From the NCBI RefSeq assembly GCF_002926165.1, contig NZ_MAGP01000176.1, positions 1 to 64,000 of the forward strand: a stretch of DNA of 64,000 nucleotides, in the 5' to 3' direction. A model generated the notes under the pieces. It was not told the DNA's origin and made no database searches. It was given only the letters and a program-made list of their open reading frames with translations. The position numbers were made by a program, and so were the translations under genes. Numbering within the stretch: position 1 is the first letter of the stretch; the number at the start of each line of letters is the position of its first letter. The DNA is from Micromonospora chalcea (lineage in GTDB: Bacteria > Actinomycetota > Actinomycetes > Mycobacteriales > Micromonosporaceae). Positions 50,739 to 58,385 of the stretch are shown here, one piece after another.

Positions 50739-52136
50739 TCAGCCGACCTGGGCCGTGCAACCGGCCGGAATGTCCTCCTGCGCGCCCTGCGCCACCGCCG
50801 GCAGTCGCGGGGCGCCGAACGCCTTGACGTACGCCACGAGCGGCTCGGCGGCGTACCGGAACGACGCCAGGCCGTCGAAGCCCCGGTCCCACGCAGCCGA
50901 CTCCAGCCCGTCGGCGTCGCAGCCCCACAACCGCGCGAAGCACTCGTCGACCACCTCGGTGCGGAAGTGGAGCCGGCCGCCCGGGCGGCGGTGTCCCGTC
51001 GTACGCGGGACGAGCGTCTCGTTCAGCGACGCCGCGGTCGCCGCGACCTGCCGCGCCGCGGCGAGCAACGCGGGGGTACGCAGCGGCGCCGCGACCATCC
51101 ACAGCGCCAGGCTGCGGTACGGCGTGGTGCCGAACGCCCGCACCAGCACCCGCAGCACCGCCTCGCGGTCGCCGATGCCCCGTTCCCGGTCGGTGAGCCA
51201 GTCCCACCCACCCGGCGCCGTGCCGGTCAGGCCGCGCTCGCACGCCGCCTGGTGGGCGCGTTCCTCGACCGCCGGGTCGGCGATGTCGACCTCGGCCAGC
51301 CCGGCCAGCACCCCACGCCGGTGCCAGGCCGGCGCCTCGGGGTGCAGCAGCATCAGCACCGCCGCGGCGTCCCGGTCGCTGACCCAGTGCCCACCGACCG
51401 GCTTCCCGGCGAACCGCGACCGCCAGCTGTCGAGGAAGCGGGTGTGGAGGTTGTCGATCGGCTGGTCGCCGGCGTGCGCCGGGCACAGCTCCGGCGCGTC
51501 TGCCGCCGCCATCGACAGCAGCAGCCGCGCATCGGCGCCCTTGGCGTCCCAGGGGTCGTGCCGGCGCCAGGTCAGGAACCGGTCCACCACGGCCGCGGCC
51601 CCGGGTGGCGCGGTGCGCTCCAGCGCGCGGTACGACCGCCGCCGGAACGGCAGGTCCCGGGCGACGTCCAGCAACAGCGTGGCCTCGGCCTGGCCGAGCA
51701 CCCCGGCGGCGACGGCGCGGCGCAGCTCGACCCGGATGTTCACGAGCGGCTCGCTCAACGTGCGGTGGCCCTCCTCGGCGGGCCCGTGCACCACCGCCAC
51801 CTCGTCGTCGCCGGTGACGACACCGTCGCGGTAGAGCTGGAACACCTCGCCCACGCCACGCATGCCGAACGGCCACAGCTCGGCGGCGCGCAGCGCACCC
51901 ATGCTGGCCGCGCCGGCCACTGTCACCCCGCGGTCGAGCAGGTCGAGGATCTCCCGGTGGCGTACGGGCGGGTGTTGCAGGAAGAACCCGTCGACGACGA
52001 GGACCCGGTCGCCGGGGCCGACGTCCAGGCGGAGCAGGTCGCCGTGCGCGACGGGCGGCAGCACCACCCCGGCGGGCAGCAGCCGGCCGACCTCGTCGGC
52101 CGGCAGGCTCGGACCGATGAAGACGACGTCAGTCAC
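50739..52136 (-). CDS. tfuA: TfuA-like protein
   Basis: A 465-residue protein. The N-terminal TfuA domain shows VVFIGPSLPADEVGRLLPAG, VVLPPVAHGDLLRLDV, VVDGFFLQHPPVRHREILDL, then the strongly conserved GAASMGALRAAEL and GVVTGDDEVAVVHGPAEEG. The C-terminal 230 residues are helical and specific to this subgroup. TfuA partners YcaO enzymes in backbone thioamide formation (thioviridamide, thiovarsolins, methanogen McrA), probably delivering sulfur. The gene overlaps the ycaO stop by 8 nt, so the two are coupled. Confidence 0.93.
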   Translation of the reverse strand: MTDVVFIGPSLPADEVGRLLPAGVVLPPVAHGDLLRLDVGPGDRVLVVDGFFLQHPPVRHREILDLLDRGVTVAGAASMGALRAAELWPFGMRGVGEVFQLYRDGVVTGDDEVAVVHGPAEEGHRTLSEPLVNIRVELRRAVAAGVLGQAEATLLLDVARDLPFRRRSYRALERTAPPGAAAVVDRFLTWRRHDPWDAKGADARLLLSMAAADAPELCPAHAGDQPIDNLHTRFLDSWRSRFAGKPVGGHWVSDRDAAAVLMLLHPEAPAWHRRGVLAGLAEVDIADPAVEERAHQAACERGLTGTAPGGWDWLTDRERGIGDREAVLRVLVRAFGTTPYRSLALWMVAAPLRTPALLAAARQVAATAASLNETLVPRTTGHRRPGGRLHFRTEVVDECFARLWGCDADGLESAAWDRGFDGLASFRYAAEPLVAYVKAFGAPRLPAVAQGAQEDIPAGCTAQVG

Positions 52137-53295
52137 GGGGCACTCCTGGTCGGGTACTCAGGGCCCGCTCGTCGAACATCCGCAGGCCGGGGGCGAACAC
52201 CTTGCTCACCGGGATGCCGATGTCGTCGTGCGTCAGGTCGACGCTGAACGGCTCGACGCCGGTGATCCGCTGCACCCGCGACGCGAGCTCGCGCAGCACC
52301 TGGGTCACGTCCCCGGCGGGCGGGGGGTCGCGGCGGACCGGCCGGACCGGCCGGTCGACGGTGGGTGGCGGCACCGGCGGCGCGCCGACGTCGTGGTACG
52401 CGGTGGCGTCGATGTCGTCCCGGGCCCCGGAGACCATGACCAGCCGCGACTGTGCCGCCTCCGACATGGCCCGGCCGACAGCGATCTCCGGGTCCACGTG
52501 GCAGCCGAAGCCGCCGAAGGTGACCGGCAGGTCGGGGGACCAGATCGAGGCGGCGTAGCAGGGCACGCCGACCGCGTTCGTGATGTCGCAGACCTCCACC
52601 CAGCAGCCGGCCCGCACCAGCGCCTCGTGCACGGTGCGGGTCATCGCGTTCGTGGCGGTGCCCGGATCGGTGTAGGTGCGCTCGGCGAGCGGCGAGGTGC
52701 AGTACGGGGCGATGCAGTCGCGCTCGACGACCTCCAGCAGGGCGTGCAGGCTGGCCTCGGCGAAGGTGTTGCCGGTGGCCAGCCCGTTGCTGCTGGGGGT
52801 GAACAGGGCGCGGTCCCAGCCCCGCCGGACGGTGAAGTCGAGTTCGATCGTGGCGCGCGGCACCAGGCAGGGCGCTCCGGTCACCAGCCCACGGCCGGCC
52901 ACCCAGTCGAGGTCGACGGCGGGGGTCAGGGGCGACCGCTCCGCCAGGTGCAGCCACCGGACGTCGTACGGCAGGTCGAGCGCCTCGGCCGGGGACCGGA
53001 CGGCGGTCCCCGGCCGGAGGTTCTCGGCATGCCAGGACTCGATGCTCTCCATCACCGCGCTGACCCGGGACTGCGTCGCCGTGGCGCCGGTGCCGACGCT
53101 CACCGCCATGGTGGCTCCGACCGGCCGGTAGGCGACGTGCACCGGTAGGCCGATCTCGTCGAGCCGGGTGATGTCGGCGACCCGGGTGATCCGGAACCGG
53201 TCGAGCATGCCGCCGACCCGTGCCCAGGTCTGCTCCACAGTGGCCGTCCGGTAGGTGCCGGATCGGAACGCGATGGTCTCGGTCGTGTCAGTCAT
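52129..53295 (-). CDS. ycaO: YcaO enzyme partnered with TfuA
   Basis: A 388-residue YcaO protein with the ATP-binding acidic motifs: SRVSAVMESIESWHAEN, ASLHALLEVVERDCIAPYC and VGRAMSEAAQSRLVMVSG, each carrying the spaced Glu residues that bind Mg-ATP. YcaO enzymes activate a backbone amide oxygen with ATP. With TfuA the expected result is a thioamide. It lies 30 nt downstream of the precursor that lacks Cys, Ser and Thr and directly upstream of tfuA, so that precursor is the likely substrate. It shows no fused E1-like domain. Confidence 0.93.
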   Translation of the reverse strand: MTDTTETIAFRSGTYRTATVEQTWARVGGMLDRFRITRVADITRLDEIGLPVHVAYRPVGATMAVSVGTGATATQSRVSAVMESIESWHAENLRPGTAVRSPAEALDLPYDVRWLHLAERSPLTPAVDLDWVAGRGLVTGAPCLVPRATIELDFTVRRGWDRALFTPSSNGLATGNTFAEASLHALLEVVERDCIAPYCTSPLAERTYTDPGTATNAMTRTVHEALVRAGCWVEVCDITNAVGVPCYAASIWSPDLPVTFGGFGCHVDPEIAVGRAMSEAAQSRLVMVSGARDDIDATAYHDVGAPPVPPPTVDRPVRPVRRDPPPAGDVTQVLRELASRVQRITGVEPFSVDLTHDDIGIPVSKVFAPGLRMFDERALSTRPGVPRD

Positions 53296-53325
53296 CGAGG
53301 CTCCCGGCGGGGTGCGGAGGGGAAC

Positions 53326-53700
53326 TCAGACGATGAGGACGGCGATGATGTTGACGTTGTTGTCGGCCGCCGGCGCCACGCCGCCGGCGACGGTCTCCAG
53401 CTCGGCCTCGGTCAGCTCGTTGAGGTCGACCAGCGGCACCTCGGGCACGTGCAGCACGTGCCGGCCGGGCGTACCGGACCAGTCGGCGACGATCTGCTCC
53501 TTGGTGTAGAGCGTGGCGGGCTGGGCGCGGTCGACCTCGACGGTGGCGCCGGGGGCGACCGGTAGGCCGGCCGCCGTCGCGTAGCCGGTCGGGTCGGCGA
53601 GGAGCCGCTGCAGTTCCTCGTCGCTGCGCCACACCGCGGTGACCAGTTCCGAGTACTTGGTCACGAATCTCGCGCCGTATTCCTGCTCGTCGTTGCTCAT
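53326..53700 (-). CDS. NHLP-leader RiPP precursor A (hydrophobic core)
   Basis: A 124-residue precursor. The leader is nitrile-hydratase-alpha-like: ELVTAVWRSDEELQRLLADP, GYATAAGLPVAPGATVEV, then HVLHVPEVPLVDLNELTEAE and LETVAGG, with cleavage expected after Gly107 by the C39 peptidase. The core is VAPAADNNVNIIAVLIV (17 residues). It has no Cys, Ser or Thr, so azoles, lanthionines and dehydro-residues cannot form. Asn-rich and branched residues could be thioamidated or C-methylated. The start ATG follows AGGAAAGGA. It lies 144 nt after precursor B and heads the ycaO-tfuA-radical SAM row. Confidence 0.92.
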   Translation of the reverse strand: MSNDEQEYGARFVTKYSELVTAVWRSDEELQRLLADPTGYATAAGLPVAPGATVEVDRAQPATLYTKEQIVADWSGTPGRHVLHVPEVPLVDLNELTEAELETVAGGVAPAADNNVNIIAVLIV

Positions 53701-53753
53701 CGTTCGGTCCTTTCCTGGGGCTGCGGGCCGGGCGGTTAATTGCTGTGGCGAGA

Positions 53754-53783
53754 ACGCTAGGAAGATCGAGGTTCGGCAATCAA
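53754..53783 (-). promoter_or_regulatory. Candidate promoter of precursor A
   Basis: On the minus strand, TTGATT (53778-53783) and TAGCGT (53754-53759) are spaced 18 nt, ahead of precursor A. A 6-bp CTGCCG/CGGCAG hairpin lies between the precursor B stop and this site, so the two genes may be expressed at different levels. Confidence 0.35.
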
Positions 53784-53844
53784 GGATTTCCGCTGACTGC
53801 CATCAGAATCTGCCGTGCCGGCCGGCGGGCGGCAGACATCGGTG

Positions 53845-54207
53845 TCAGGTGCAGCAGCACGGGCAGCAGCACGCGCAGCTGGAGTCCAGGCCGGCGACGA
53901 CGCTGTCCAGCTCGTCCTCGGCCAGCTCCGCCTCGGCCACCGGCAGCAGCGAGGGCACGAAGAGCACGAAGGCGCCGCTGGACTCCGCCAGCTCCCACGA
54001 CTTGACCTGCACCTCGAGGTCCGGATCGGCGTCGGCGACGTCCCGGACCACCCGGACCTGCACCTCTTCGGGCAGGTGAAGGCCGTAGCCGGCGAGGAAC
54101 CCCCGTGGGTCCCGGTCGAGCGCCTGCTCCTTGGCCGGGTCGGCCCAGACGTCGGCGACCAGCCGGCTGTACGCGGCCACGAAGACCGCTCGATCGACAT
54201 TTGTCAC
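53845..54207 (-). CDS. NHLP-leader RiPP precursor B (Cys-rich core)
   Basis: A 120-residue precursor from GTG54207 (GGAGCAGGGG upstream). The leader resembles that of precursor A: RLVADVWADPAKEQALDRDP, FLAGYGLHLPEEVQVRVV, then VPSLLPVAEAELAEDELDSV. The end is VAGLDSSCACCCPCCCT, with Cys at 111, 113, 114, 115, 117, 118 and 119. The cleavage region reads VAGL where precursor A has VAGG, so the processing site is uncertain. Seven Cys plus Ser109, Ser110 and Thr120 are ideal substrates for cyclodehydration and oxidation to azoles. It is the first gene leftward of the shared promoter with the MerR regulator. Confidence 0.85.
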   Translation of the reverse strand: MTNVDRAVFVAAYSRLVADVWADPAKEQALDRDPRGFLAGYGLHLPEEVQVRVVRDVADADPDLEVQVKSWELAESSGAFVLFVPSLLPVAEAELAEDELDSVVAGLDSSCACCCPCCCT

Positions 54208-54420
54208 ACCCCTGCTCCCTTCGACGGTCGGCCGCCCACGACGACACCGGGGGCGGCGACAGGCAGCGCGGGAGGGTCCGGGCCGCCGGTTCCGATTCAT
54301 CGTGGGCCACCGGCCGTTCCGGCCCGCCCGACGAGTGGGAATTTCATCGAATGCGGCCGCGACAGGTCCGCGCCGCGGCGAAAGCCGGGTAATGGAAATC
54401 AACGGCGTGACGCGGATTGG

Positions 54421-54461
54421 CGATTCTAATGATTGTCATCAGTGTGAACAAGTAGTAATTC
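54421..54461. promoter_or_regulatory. Overlapping divergent promoters of precursor operon and MerR gene
   Basis: This AT-rich island sits in the 367-nt spacer between 54207 and 54575. Rightward: TTGTCA at 54433-54438, 17 nt, TAATTC at 54456-54461. Leftward: TTGTTC (complement of 54446-54451), 17 nt, TAGAAT (complement of 54423-54428). The two promoters interlock, so one bound MerR protein could control both. The leftward transcript would have a leader of about 200 nt. The rest of the spacer shows no gene. Confidence 0.6.
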
Positions 54462-54574
54462 CTCGCCTGTCACCCGCGCGGCGCCCGCACCTACGCTGCG
54501 ATCGTCGGATCGCCCACCGTGACAGCGGTCCGGCGGCTGCCGTGTTCCGTCACCGAGTGCTGCCGGAGGCCACC

Positions 54575-55321
54575 GTGACCATCGACGAGGTGACGACGAC
54601 ACCCGGCGGCCCGGCCGGGTACAGCGTGGACGAACTCGCCCGCAAGGTCGGCATGTCGCCGCGCAACATCCGCGCCCACCAGGCCCGGCGGCTGCTGCCC
54701 CCACCGGTTCGGCACGGCCGGGCCGCGCTCTACGACGACTCCCACGTCCGCCGGCTGGACGCGATCCTCGCCCTGCAGCGGCAAGGCTTCAACCTGGTCT
54801 CGATCGAGGCCATGCTCGGGGTCCGGGCCGGTGACGAGGCGCCGGACGGGCTGACCGCGATGCTGCAGCGCCTGGCCGCCGACCGTCCCGCGCTGGCCCA
54901 TGCGCTGACCCGGCACGGCGTGATCGGACGGGCCGACGACGGCACCGTCCGCACCTCCCGGCCACGTCCGCTGCGCGCCGCCCTGGACCTGCATCGGGTA
55001 CGGGTGGGCACGGTGCCGGCGTTGCAGACCCTCAGCGAGGTGCTGGACAGCCTCCGGCCGGTCGCCGACGATCTGGTCGCCGCCGTCACCGCCCGGCTGC
55101 TGGCCCTCGCGCCGGAGCTGGTGCGCAGCGGCAACCGATCGTCCTGGGCCGACCTCGACCGGGAGACCCTGCTGTTGACCCAGGGCGTGGTCGGCGTGCT
55201 CACCGAGGCGTTCCGGCTGGCCGTGGAGAACCAGGCCGAGGCGCACGTCGCGGAACTGCTGGAGAACCACCTCGGCACGGACGTGTGCGTGGAGGACGGC
55301 GCGGTCATCGACAACGGCTGA
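54575..55321 (+). CDS. MerR-family regulator of the RiPP cluster
   Basis: A 248-residue protein from GTG54575 (CGGAGG 6 nt upstream). The winged HTH reads AGYSVDELARKVGMSPRNIR, AHQARRLLPPPVRHGRAALY, DDSHVRRLDAILALQRQGFN. A 150-residue helical domain follows (VGTVPALQTLSEVLDSLRPV and onward) of no known ligand type. It is divergent from the precursor genes and convergent (7 nt) with the ABC transporter gene. Activation or repression of the cluster by a peptide-related or stress signal is inferred from position. Confidence 0.85.
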   Translation: MTIDEVTTTPGGPAGYSVDELARKVGMSPRNIRAHQARRLLPPPVRHGRAALYDDSHVRRLDAILALQRQGFNLVSIEAMLGVRAGDEAPDGLTAMLQRLAADRPALAHALTRHGVIGRADDGTVRTSRPRPLRAALDLHRVRVGTVPALQTLSEVLDSLRPVADDLVAAVTARLLALAPELVRSGNRSSWADLDRETLLLTQGVVGVLTEAFRLAVENQAEAHVAELLENHLGTDVCVEDGAVIDNG

Positions 55322-55328
55322 CCGGGCC

Positions 55329-58300
55329 TCAGCCCGTCGCGGGCTGCCCGTCCGGCTGCCGGCTCTCCACCACGGCGTCGGACCGTTCCGGCTGGTCCAC
55401 GAGTTGCCGTCGCGCCAGCCGGTGGAACAGCCCGTCGGGCTGCTCCATCAACTCGTCGTAGGTGCCCCGCTGGACGATCCGCCCCGCTTCGAGCACCACG
55501 ATGGTGTCCGCCGCGCGGACCGTGGACAGCCGGTGGGCGATCACCAGCCGGGTCGCGGCCAGGTCCGCGGTGCTCCTGGTGACCACCTCCTGGGTCCGGT
55601 TGTCCAGCGCGCTCGTCGCCTCGTCGAGGAAGATGATCCGGGGCCGGGGAGCCAGCGCGCGGGCGATCAGCACCCGCTGACGCTGCCCGACGGAGAGCGT
55701 CCCGCCGCCGAACGGCACCATGGTGCTCATCCCCATCGGCAGCGCCTCCAGGTCGTCGGCGAGGCCGGCGATCCGCGCCGCCTCCCAGACCTGGTCCAGC
55801 GGGAAGCTGCCGGCGCCGCAGATGTTGTCCCGCACCGAGCCGGCGAAGAGCTGGCCGTCCTGCAGGACCACCCCGCACTGCCGGCGGACCGCGTGCACGT
55901 CGAGTTCGGCGAGGTCCTGGCCGTCGTAGAGCACCGCGCCCTGCTGCTGGCGTTCGAAACCGAGCAGCAACCGGAGCAGTGTGGACTTCCCGCAGCCGCT
56001 CGGCCCGACGATGGCGACGAACTCACCCGGGCGCACGTGCAGGTCGATGTCGACGAGCACCGGCGGCTCGTCCGGCTGGTAGGCGAAGGTGACCCGGTGC
56101 AGTGCGACCTCACCGCGCAGCTCGCCCGGGTCCACCCGGTCCGGCCGGGCCTCGGGGTCGGCGCGCAGGATGTCCCGCAGGCCGCCCAGGCGGGGCACCG
56201 CCGCGATCACTTCGACCCCGGCCGACACCAGCACGAGCAGCGCGCCGAGCAGCATCGCGAAGCTGACGTTGAGGACGAAGAAGTCGGCCGGCGTGACCCG
56301 GCCGGCGAGCGGTCCCATCAGCACGGCGAACAGGACCAGTTGACCGGCGACCGGCAGCACCGTGGCGAACGCGACCAGGCCCGCCTGGCTCTGCCGGACC
56401 CGTTGCAGCGCCGCCCGGGCCACCGCGGCCACCTCCGACCAGCGGGCGTGCGCCCGGGCCTCGGCGGCCGCCACCTTGATCTTGACGATTCCCCCGAGCA
56501 ACTGGTTGGTCATCGCCGCCGCCCGGTGCTCGGCCGGAAGCGCGATCCGTTGCCGGCGGACGATCAGGACGGCGAACGCGCCGAAGGCCAGCATGGTGAC
56601 GGCGACGATCCCCGCCCCCCACAGCCCGAGCACGGGCTCGACCACCAGGAGCAGGCCGAGGGTCACCGCGACGGTCGCGGCCGCGGAGACGAGCTGCGGC
56701 AGCAGCGCGCTCAGCGCCTCGCCGACGAACGAGATCCCCAACATCGAGTTGGCGATCTCACCACTGCTGCGACCGGTGAAGAACCGGGCGGGCAGCCGCA
56801 TGAGCCGGTCCCAGAGCGCCAGGTGCGCGCCGGACTGCAACCGGCCCTCCAACCGCAGCAACCGCAGGTTCTGCACCACGCCGACCAGTCCCGCGACCAC
56901 AGCGGCGCTGAGCATCAGCGCGAGGAAACCGAACAGGCCGTCCACCTCGCCCTGCCGGGCCAACTGGCCCAGTACCTCGCCGGCGGCCAGCGGCACGCCC
57001 AGGCCCAGCAGCGCCACGCAGGCGGCGGCGACGAGCAGCCCGCGCACGTCGCGGGCCGCACCGACGAGCCCGGCCCGCAGCAGGTGGCGCATCCGGGCGG
57101 CCTGCGGCAGCGGCGCCTGCACCTGGGTCGCCTCGGCGGCGAACGTCGCGGCGATCGTCGCGTCGATCGGCCCGTACGCCCGGGTCTCCGGGTCGACGTG
57201 GGGGTAGCGGCCCCGGCGGAACACCAGCGGCACCGCGACGGCACGGGACGGGTCGTCGCCGGTCCGCCACCCCACGAGCGGCCCCAGGTCCCGCCGCCAC
57301 CACCGGTCCGGAAGCCGCACCTCGCGCAGGAACAGGCTGGACGCCCGGGACACCGCACGCACCGCCACCCGGTCGTCAAGTGGCGCGCCGCTGCGGTCGG
57401 CCGGCTCGTTGACCGGGCTGCCCATCCCCTCGGTGACCACCCGGACCACCGAGGCCGCCCGCCCGTACCTGTCGAAGCCGGCCTCGGTGTCCGGAACCGG
57501 GAGCGCACCGCCCGCGCCGATCACCCCGAGCGACCGGCGGGCCGCCGCGGCGAGCACCTCGGCGTCGATCTGCCGGCGCCGCTCCACGCCGCTCAGCAGG
57601 GCCGCGTCGGCCTCCTCGACGCGGGTCTCCACCATCCGCAGCAGCCGCACCACGTGCTGGTCGACCGCCGACCGGAGCTGACCGCTGACCAGCAGGTCCC
57701 AGCTGCCGTGGCTCTCCACCGCGCACGGCGATTCGGCCACCACCCAGTCCCGCTCGGCGACCAGCAACAGCTCCCGCTCCCCCGACATCTCCGCCGGACC
57801 GCCGTCGTTGCGGCGCAACTGCCCGCCGGCGCTGCGCAGCCACCAGGCACCACCGGTGGAGACGAGGGCGCTCCCCTGTGCCAGCGACACGATCTCGCGC
57901 CCGCTCAGGGTGGACGCCTCCCGGGGCGCCTGCCCGCGGCGCAGCGCGTCGGCGACGGCCACCAGCACCAGGTCCACCGCCGCGACCAGCTCCGCCGCGG
58001 CGCGCCGCGCCCGCGGCGACACCTCCTCGTCCGCCGGGAGGCCGGGCCGTACCTGCCGCTCCAGCAGCGACAGGTGGGGCCGGGACAGCCCGCGCAGGTC
58101 CGTGCCGGGCAGCGGCACCAGGATCAGCTGCCACACACCGATCGCGGTGGACGTCGGCACCAGGCCACCCGCCGGCAGCCGGGCCACGTGGTGCCGGCGC
58201 GACGGGTTCGTCCCGGCCCGGCGCACCGCGAACAGGTCGGCCTCGCCGCCGGTCACCAGCCAGCCCGCCACCGTGTCGTCGAGCCGGCAGACCTGGCGTA

Positions 58301-58361
58301 CGCCGTCGGCGCAGAAGCCGATCAGATTGCCGGGCGAGGGATTCTCCACCGCGCCGCTCAT
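55329..58361 (-). CDS. NHLM-type ABC transporter, ATP-binding/permease subunit 2
   Basis: A 1010-residue protein of the NHLM_micro_ABC2 type. The N-terminal 380 residues are the soluble family-specific part (LIGFCADGVRQVCRLDDTVA, GWLVTGGEADLFAVRR). A six-span exporter membrane domain (about 400-690) follows, then a nucleotide-binding domain with GPSGCGKST (Walker A), LSVGQRQRVLIARAL (signature, LSVGQ) and IIFLDEATSALD (Walker B). It has no C39 peptidase. It works with the C39-containing subunit and the HlyD protein in export of NHLP-leader peptides. It starts 24 nt after that subunit. Confidence 0.92.
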   Translation of the reverse strand: MSGAVENPSPGNLIGFCADGVRQVCRLDDTVAGWLVTGGEADLFAVRRAGTNPSRRHHVARLPAGGLVPTSTAIGVWQLILVPLPGTDLRGLSRPHLSLLERQVRPGLPADEEVSPRARRAAAELVAAVDLVLVAVADALRRGQAPREASTLSGREIVSLAQGSALVSTGGAWWLRSAGGQLRRNDGGPAEMSGERELLLVAERDWVVAESPCAVESHGSWDLLVSGQLRSAVDQHVVRLLRMVETRVEEADAALLSGVERRRQIDAEVLAAAARRSLGVIGAGGALPVPDTEAGFDRYGRAASVVRVVTEGMGSPVNEPADRSGAPLDDRVAVRAVSRASSLFLREVRLPDRWWRRDLGPLVGWRTGDDPSRAVAVPLVFRRGRYPHVDPETRAYGPIDATIAATFAAEATQVQAPLPQAARMRHLLRAGLVGAARDVRGLLVAAACVALLGLGVPLAAGEVLGQLARQGEVDGLFGFLALMLSAAVVAGLVGVVQNLRLLRLEGRLQSGAHLALWDRLMRLPARFFTGRSSGEIANSMLGISFVGEALSALLPQLVSAAATVAVTLGLLLVVEPVLGLWGAGIVAVTMLAFGAFAVLIVRRQRIALPAEHRAAAMTNQLLGGIVKIKVAAAEARAHARWSEVAAVARAALQRVRQSQAGLVAFATVLPVAGQLVLFAVLMGPLAGRVTPADFFVLNVSFAMLLGALLVLVSAGVEVIAAVPRLGGLRDILRADPEARPDRVDPGELRGEVALHRVTFAYQPDEPPVLVDIDLHVRPGEFVAIVGPSGCGKSTLLRLLLGFERQQQGAVLYDGQDLAELDVHAVRRQCGVVLQDGQLFAGSVRDNICGAGSFPLDQVWEAARIAGLADDLEALPMGMSTMVPFGGGTLSVGQRQRVLIARALAPRPRIIFLDEATSALDNRTQEVVTRSTADLAATRLVIAHRLSTVRAADTIVVLEAGRIVQRGTYDELMEQPDGLFHRLARRQLVDQPERSDAVVESRQPDGQPATG

Positions 58362-58385
58362 CAGCGTCTCCTCGGGTCGTCGTGG

